NCBI GenBank assembly: GCA_030626185.1
Contig: DAOUPL010000028.1
Span: 1-11,395 of the forward strand
Source: a bacterium
GTDB taxonomy: Bacteria > Babelota > Babeliae > Babelales > Vermiphilaceae
Direction: 5' to 3'
DNA: 11,395 nt
The notes under the pieces were generated by a model. That model worked only from the letters and a program-made list of their open reading frames with translations, was not told where the DNA came from and searched no databases. This document shows, one piece after another, positions 6,678-11,395 of this stretch. Numbering within the stretch: position 1 is the stretch's first letter; each line of letters opens with the position of its first letter. Position numbers and translations under genes: made by a program.

Positions 6678-7780
6678 GTCGACCACAATTCGTGGAATGC
6701 TTTCTTTTATTGCACTCAAAAGATAACGAATATTTTTTTGTTGGCATAAGTTTGTGAGTTTTTGTGCGTGCAAAGTTTGATTAAGTAACGTGACATGGTC
6801 GTTAATGCACACGTTTGCAATGTCGGTAATATCAATAACCGTGATGTTCATACTGATCGTGCCAATAATTGGCGCACGTTGATTATGCACCAGCACGTAT
6901 CCACAATTACTTAGTTCTTGTGGATACCCATCAGCGTAACCGATAGGCAACAGCGCAATGCGTGTAGGACGTTTTGTAATAAACGTGTGATTGTAACCAA
7001 CGCCAACACCAGCAGGAAGATCTTTGAGTTGCATGATGCGGGTGTACCACGAAAGAACTGGCTTGAGTTTAATGCGAGATTCTTTTTGTAGTTGTGGTGA
7101 TGACCAATAGCCGTATGTCATAAGGCCAATACGAACAAGTGTTGTTTGTTGTGATGGATAAAAAAGTGATGATGAATTAGCGACGTGTATCTCTTTTACG
7201 GGTATTATTTTGTTTGTGAGTGTTAGTAAGTCGTTAAAGCTGTTTAGTTGTTGTTGTGTAAGCTTTTGGTTTGTTTTGCTGATGAAAAATGACTACACAG
7301 GCCAGAAACACGAATGTGGGTGTAATTTTTTATTGCATTAAGAAGTTTGGGTAATTCTGTTGGCATAAAACCACGCCGTGCAAGGCCAATATCAACTTTA
7401 AGATGGACTGTCATCATTTTATTGTGTTGTTTACCAAAGTTGTTTAGTTTTTTTATTGTTTGTAGATCATCAACTAAAAAGACAAAACTTTCGCACCAAC
7501 GCGAATCAAGTTCATCATCAATTGCGCAGAAAATCATAATTGGTTTAGTGATGCCATGAGCTCGAAGTTGCTGTGCTTCACGCAAAAATGCAACGCACAA
7601 CAACGCAACATCAGGCGATTGCTCAGCGCATTGCGCTATTTGTAACAATCCATGGCCATAAGCATTGCCTTTGATAACCAATGTAAGTTTTTGTGGTGCA
7701 ACGAGTTGTGTAAGTTGTTTACAATTGTGTAACACCGCAGATTGATCAATGGTTATCCAGGTACGATAGTTGTGCTTCAT
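6672..7780 (-). pseudogene. alr: Alanine racemase split by a -1 frameshift
   Basis: PLP-dependent racemase of L- and D-alanine for peptidoglycan. The N-terminal part (7780 down to about 7265) has the PLP lysine K37 in VIKGNAYGHG, then KVDIGLARRGF and SHFSSA. Its frame stops at 7244-7246. The C-terminal part continues one frame over: QQQLNSFNDLL, then HVANSSSLFYP (about 7185-7155), LVRIGLMTYGYW, the catalytic-Tyr segment GVGVGYNHTF, IALLPIGYADGYP and GTISMN, ending IVVDE. The two parts overlap at 7292-7244, so one missing base restores the gene; the A4 runs at 7274-7277 and 7264-7267 are likely places. The repaired protein would have 369 residues, normal for Alr. The usual Asp of the SMD segment is Asn here. 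ATG 7780 is chosen since similarity starts at once (RTWITID); an ATG at 7792 is possible and neither has a clear ribosome site. A sequencing error, a recent pseudogene or recoding could explain it. Confidence 0.88.
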
Positions 7781-7797
7781 GCACGTTAGCATACAAT

Positions 7798-7823
7798 AAA
7801 AAAGACGACGTTAATACGTCGCC
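7798..7823 (-). terminator. Intrinsic terminator after the 7853-8290 gene
   Basis: On the minus strand GGCGACGT-ATTA-ACGTCGTC forms an 8-pair stem (one G-U pair) with a 4-base loop, followed at once by six T. It starts 29 bases after the stop of the upstream gene. Its T-run ends only 17 bases before alr ATG 7780 (5 before ATG 7792), leaving almost no space for a separate alr promoter and leader. Confidence 0.85.
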
Positions 7824-7852
7824 TTTGTGGTTAGCAATATGAAAGAAGTTAA

Positions 7853-8290
7853 TTATACAATATCACTAAAAGAAAGTTCAAATTCAGAGGTGCTTTCTAG
7901 AGTTTCTATTTTATTCTCAATTGCATCAGATAGTACTTCTTCGTTAAGTTTTTTAACAAATTCCAAATCATTGTTATCTGTGTTGTCATCAACGGTATTT
8001 TCATCGTCGGAGACGTCGTGATTCGCGTTGTCAGGCCACAAACTTTGTAAAGAGGTTGCTAGTTTATCGATAAAGCCATCATATTTGTAAGCAGCACCAA
8101 TTAATCCAATAAGTGCGGTTACGCTAAACCCTAATGCAGCGTAAGCCTTTTTATTCTCTTTAACATGCGTAATAAGTTGATCTTTTTTTTGTTTTGCACG
8201 TTGCATGAACGTACGTTGTTCATCTTGTTGCGCAATTGCTGATGATGCAATAAGACATAATGTAAGCAAAGACGCTTTGTTTGTAATCAT
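7853..8290 (-). CDS. Small exported membrane protein with acidic tail (145 aa), function unknown
   Basis: A signal peptide (MITNKASLLTLCLIASSAIA, probable cleavage after AIA) is followed by a basic helical stretch (MQRAKQKKDQLITHVKENKK). A transmembrane segment lies at about residues 53-69 (AALGFSVTALIGLIGAA). The C-terminal half is acidic (DVSDDENTVDDNTDNND) and ends in FELSFSDIV. No family is recognised. ATG 8290 is chosen because AAGGA lies 5 bases upstream and the signal peptide starts there, against a longer form from 8314. The gene is closed by the terminator at 7798-7823. Its build (signal peptide, one later membrane segment, charged tail) resembles the next gene upstream. Confidence 0.8.
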   Translation of the reverse strand: MITNKASLLTLCLIASSAIAQQDEQRTFMQRAKQKKDQLITHVKENKKAYAALGFSVTALIGLIGAAYKYDGFIDKLATSLQSLWPDNANHDVSDDENTVDDNTDNNDLEFVKKLNEEVLSDAIENKIETLESTSEFELSFSDIV

Positions 8291-8295
8291 AAAAA

Positions 8296-8300
8296 TCCTT
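8296..8300 (-). promoter_or_regulatory. Ribosome binding site AAGGA fixing the start at 8290
   Basis: On the minus strand AAGGA lies 5 bases before ATG 8290. Confidence 0.7.
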
Positions 8301-8360
8301 ATATGTTGTTTCAAAAGTGATTACTGATGGTAAGTTTACACAATTGTAAATAAAATACTA

Positions 8361-8873
8361 TTAGTTTTGATTTAAAAAGATATTTTGTATATATTTTACT
8401 TTTTCTTCATCAGATAAATTTGTGTTGTTAAGAACCAATTGATTAATTTGTTCGTTATCTTTAAGTGTATTTTGTAAAAATAAAATTTTTACACTAGATT
8501 CACTGTTTTTCTTAAGTTCTATCTCTATCGTGGTGATATTTTTTTGAGAAAGATTAAGGTTAATAGCATGGTCAGTAATATTAAATTGTTCGTTAATAAT
8601 GTCGAATTTTGCGTCATCAATAATTTTTTCTTTATTTTCTGAAAATAGTGAAAAAAGAATAACGCTTGCAGTAAATCCACCAATTAAACCAACGAGTAGT
8701 CCTTTATCAAAGCCAGGAGACTGACACATATTTTGTATGCTTGTAAAATTTAATTCAAAGCTTGGTAGATTAAATTTTGTCGACGTAATATCTTCCATTG
8801 CGTGCAGTGTAGGGGAAGTAATAATTGAGAATGTTAAAAGTGTTTTGATTAAAAGATGGCTTGTGTTTTTCAT
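8361..8873 (-). CDS. Small exported membrane protein (170 aa), function unknown
   Basis: A signal peptide (MKNTSHLLIKTLLTFSIITS, then PTLHA, probable cleavage before ME) precedes a short linker. A transmembrane segment rich in Gly lies at about residues 58-77 (LLVGLIGGFTASVILFSLF). The C-terminal 90 residues are hydrophilic and helical, rich in N, E, K, I and L (NLSQKNITTIEIELKKN, IQNIFLNQN). No motif or family is recognised. ATG 8873 is chosen because the signal peptide starts there; the longer form from 8939 adds an unlikely extension. The ribosome site is weak (AAAGAC). The gene is separated from 7853-8290 by 70 bases on the same strand and may share its transcript. Confidence 0.75.
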   Translation of the reverse strand: MKNTSHLLIKTLLTFSIITSPTLHAMEDITSTKFNLPSFELNFTSIQNMCQSPGFDKGLLVGLIGGFTASVILFSLFSENKEKIIDDAKFDIINEQFNITDHAINLNLSQKNITTIEIELKKNSESSVKILFLQNTLKDNEQINQLVLNNTNLSDEEKVKYIQNIFLNQN

Positions 8874-9043
8874 ATTGTCTTTTTTTATGTTTTGTAAGCT
8901 CTTAAAAATTAAGTATATAAACTTTATGGGAAGAAACAAGTTTTACCAAAGACATTTTTTGGCATAAGCATGATTATAGAAAAGTGATTGTAATTTTTGA
9001 TATGGTTGTTTTTGAAATAATGACTTTAAAATAAGAGAATTAT

Positions 9044-11395
9044 ATGTGTTATGTACGAATAATTATATTTTGTTTAACGGTAACGGGTTTTTTTAATATT
9101 GTTACACAAGAAGCATGTAACAATAAGTATAATAATTTAGTAATATTGAAAAATGTTTTAAAAGATGATCCACATGCAAAGGTGCCAGATTTTTATAGTG
9201 TTTCCTCTGAGCGTATAGAGATATTTTTAAAGAAAAATAATCCTGATATATTTAATAGATACAAATGGGCGGTTAAATTTCTTGAATCTCAAAAAACATA
9301 TTGGGGAAAAATTAAAAATTTTTTACCTTTTTTTAACACTAATGCCGATGCATTGCTTCAAGGCGTACGCGCTAACATTAATGATAGTTTTGGTTTGTGG
9401 AGAGGGAGGGATAGATTTTCTTTTACAGCTGAAGAAAATTCTTTTTTTGGATTAGTTACGGAGAAAAATCATTATTTAATGGTTCGAAGTTCAGGACTAG
9501 AAGATTCTGCAACAACCGCAAATGCAGGGTTGTATGAAAGTATAGCATATGTGACTCCAAATGTGAGGAGTGTTTCGCATGCTGTTGGGGAAGTTGTTTC
9601 ATCATATTTTAATACGCAAGCTATACGAAACAATCTTGTCGCAGGCCTTGATCTTGCTGTAATGGATCTTTGTATTCCTGTTCTTGTACAAGAACTTGTA
9701 GGAGAACCGTTTGGGGGAACTGATAGTATAGAAGATATACCTGTGTCTGGTGTTGCATTTACCACCAATAATGCATTGAGTAGCGAAGGATTTTCTGTTG
9801 CTGAAATTAATGCTTCATATGGTCATGGTGAAGGTATAGTTGCAAACAGAGTGCCAGTAGATCGTTTTTATCTAACATCAGAAAGATCGTCAGATAATAT
9901 TTCTATTTATCCAATGATCACATACAAGCGCAAAAGATTGATTCCTACAAGTAATGCTACCGGTCGTTTAAACTTTGCTAAAAATCCTGAAGAACTTGCA
10001 TGGAGGCCATCATTAAACGAGCAACAAATTAAAAATTTATATGCTGTGCTTAAAAAAATAGAAAATGCGTATGACAAGCCAATGGATGTTGAATTTGTAG
10101 TAAAACAGAATGTTATTTATATTGTGCAAGCACGCCCGGCAATGCATTATGAACAAACTCCATCATACATTCTAGAAACAGCATTGCAAGAGAGTGATAT
10201 TCAAGACAGACATTCTGGATTTACTATAGTTTCTGGGGCGTCTGAAGTGTGCGTTATTGCTGATCCAAACGATATTCTTATTAAAGATACTCTTGATGAG
10301 GCTGATGCAGATGAAAGACGTACAACAGCAAAAGTTGTATTAGTCAGTTCGTGGGCCTCACCTTTATCTCATGCGGCAGTAAACTTCATGGGAGCAGGTA
10401 TTCCATGTTTGTATGTTTCTGATAAAGGATTTTTAAATCAATTAGCAGAAAAAGTTTCGCGTGCAACACCATTGGTTGTAGATGTACAAAGACGTCAACT
10501 TTATTTATGGGTAAATGATAGTAAAGATATAAACAATCTTATTGTTAAGGGATGGTATGAACATCCAATAGCACGATCGTTTTCTTTAACTGGTACTCAG
10601 ACGTATAGATCTGTTCATAATTTGTCTGTAGTACCACAAGATGCTGCGCTTATTGCTCGTATGCATGAACTTAAAGATGCATTAGGTACTCCTTCTCAAC
10701 AAGAACTTTTTGAAGAAATAGAACGTAGAATTTTGGATCGTCTTGTGTTGACGGAAAAACGCACACAAAAAATGCCTAACCTTTGCAACGAACAGTGTCA
10801 GACTATTTTTGCGCAGATCAAAGAAAAAATTACTTCTTTGATGAATAATTTTGAAACAGCTTTACAACAAGGCGCAAATCGTTTTGAGCTTCTTTTTTAT
10901 CATAAAATGCTTGAAGCATTATTATATCAAGATCAAGAAGAAGTTTTGAATGCGTATACCTATAAATGGGTTTTAGATGATTTATACGTCAAGCAGACCC
11001 TCTACAATAAAGTAAAAAATGTAAATGTAGATTTATCTTTATTAGAATACGGAAGATATTGCCCTGCATCAGAATTGTTAACATTTTGGAAAGACTTTGT
11101 TAATCAAGCTAGTCAAGCAATGGGTAGGGGAGATGATGCATTTGATCAATCAATGAAAAATATTTATGGATTGTTAGATAGTTTGCAGTTGGTAGATGGT
11201 ATTTCTATTTGGTTTGCAACTCTTTTTTATGCGGCTATAAAGAATCATGATTTTGACTTCACTCAAATAAAAGATATTGTACATGAATTGGGTAATGAGT
11301 TTTCAATTGCAACACAAGAATATTTAGCTGTTGTTCAAGAGATACAAGAACTGCTTATGGATGTTAAACAGAGTATGGTTCAGCCGATTACAAAT
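9044..11395 (+). CDS. Secreted PPDK/PEP-synthase-like dikinase protein, 784 residues visible (3' end outside the window)
   Basis: An export signal (MCYVRIIIFCLTVTGFFNIV) is followed by a PPDK-type ATP-binding domain. NNKYNNL (26-32) aligns with GGKGxNL, keeping K28. VPDFYSVSSE (47-56), VRSSGLEDS (147-155, R148), VLVQELVGE, SGVAFTTN and YGHGEGIVANRVPVDRF (259-275) are typical. DVEFVVKQNVIYIVQARP (348-365) keeps the D348, E350, Q362 and R364 spacing of the PPDK ATP site. A swivelling phosphohistidine domain follows, with H443 in SPLSHAAVNFMGAGIP (439-454), although the usual GG before it is absent. From about 490 to 784 the sequence is helical and charged, with no sign of the PEP/pyruvate barrel expected here in PEP synthase. 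It may thus phosphorylate another acceptor, as rifampin phosphotransferase and glucan dikinases do; this is inference. The start has a weak AAGAGA site. The 170-base divergent spacer upstream shows no convincing promoter. Confidence 0.85.
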   Translation, partial: MCYVRIIIFCLTVTGFFNIVTQEACNNKYNNLVILKNVLKDDPHAKVPDFYSVSSERIEIFLKKNNPDIFNRYKWAVKFLESQKTYWGKIKNFLPFFNTNADALLQGVRANINDSFGLWRGRDRFSFTAEENSFFGLVTEKNHYLMVRSSGLEDSATTANAGLYESIAYVTPNVRSVSHAVGEVVSSYFNTQAIRNNLVAGLDLAVMDLCIPVLVQELVGEPFGGTDSIEDIPVSGVAFTTNNALSSEGFSVAEINASYGHGEGIVANRVPVDRFYLTSERSSDNISIYPMITYKRKRLIPTSNATGRLNFAKNPEELAWRPSLNEQQIKNLYAVLKKIENAYDKPMDVEFVVKQNVIYIVQARPAMHYEQTPSYILETALQESDIQDRHSGFTIVSGASEVCVIADPNDILIKDTLDEADADERRTTAKVVLVSSWASPLSHAAVNFMGAGIPCLYVSDKGFLNQLAEKVSRATPLVVDVQRRQLYLWVNDSKDINNLIVKGWYEHPIARSFSLTGTQTYRSVHNLSVVPQDAALIARMHELKDALGTPSQQELFEEIERRILDRLVLTEKRTQKMPNLCNEQCQTIFAQIKEKITSLMNNFETALQQGANRFELLFYHKMLEALLYQDQEEVLNAYTYKWVLDDLYVKQTLYNKVKNVNVDLSLLEYGRYCPASELLTFWKDFVNQASQAMGRGDDAFDQSMKNIYGLLDSLQLVDGISIWFATLFYAAIKNHDFDFTQIKDIVHELGNEFSIATQEYLAVVQEIQELLMDVKQSMVQPITN

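Noticed and set aside
6464..6688. A 74-codon minus-strand open frame crossing the end of alr and the hairpin island
   Set aside because: It has no ribosome site or recognised similarity, overlaps the alr C-terminus in another frame, and its codons are dictated by the inverted repeats.
7260..7290. Programmed -1 ribosomal frameshift in alr
   Set aside because: No in-phase slippery heptamer or downstream structure was seen in the overlap, so a lost base or sequence error is simpler.
8335..8350. Inverted repeat TTTACA-CAAT-TGTAAA between two small genes
   Set aside because: Short and AT-only apart from two bases; in such AT-rich sequence it is expected by chance, and no promoter is clearly tied to it.
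8874..9043. Promoters in the divergent spacer, for example TTGGTA-17-TAAAGT on the minus strand
   Set aside because: Several weak box pairs exist in both directions, none better than background for this base composition.

Overview
This AT-rich window (roughly 35% GC by eye) looks like bacterial chromosome from a host-associated lineage with many exported proteins and few recognisable metabolic genes. Two translation genes (an archaeal-type ValRS and a TyrRS), a frameshifted alanine racemase and at least six proteins with N-terminal export signals sit side by side. That mix, and several exported proteins of unknown family, would suit an intracellular or protist-associated bacterium such as a member of Dependentiae/Babeliae. 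This placement is inference only; there is no rRNA or other phylogenetic marker here.

Layout. 1-921 (-) is the 5' part of valS. 1006-2511 (-) encodes an exported, membrane-anchored protein with a plausible Cys-His-Asp protease triad. Diverging from it, 2743-4644 (+) is a two-gene unit: a membrane protein related to site-2 proteases but without zinc ligands, then tyrS 9 bases later. valS and this unit have near-identical -10 regions built on the same 15-base sequence. 4764-5351 (+) is a coiled-coil lipoprotein gene whose 3' end overlaps the convergent 5333-6334 (-) gene for an exported protein with weak ankyrin-like helices. Behind that gene's promoter, 6481-6670 is a roughly 49% GC block of nested hairpins flanked by ATTACTC direct repeats; the right copy overlaps the end of alr.

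6672-7780 (-) is alanine racemase split by one -1 frameshift. A strong intrinsic terminator (7798-7823) lies directly upstream of it and closes 7853-8290 (-), a small exported membrane protein gene. 8361-8873 (-) encodes a second protein of the same build. After a 170-base divergent spacer, 9044-11395 (+) is an incomplete gene for a secreted protein with the ATP-binding and phosphohistidine domains of PPDK/PEP synthase but no visible PEP/pyruvate barrel; it runs off the window.

Most noteworthy are the candidate secreted cysteine protease, the exported dikinase-like protein, the zinc-less S2P homologue upstream of tyrS, the promoter motif shared by two aminoacyl-tRNA synthetase units, and the hairpin island at the end of the broken alr gene. 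No tRNA, rRNA, CRISPR array or transposase gene was seen, and no gene-free stretch exceeds about 340 bases (6335-6671, described under its promoter and the hairpin island).
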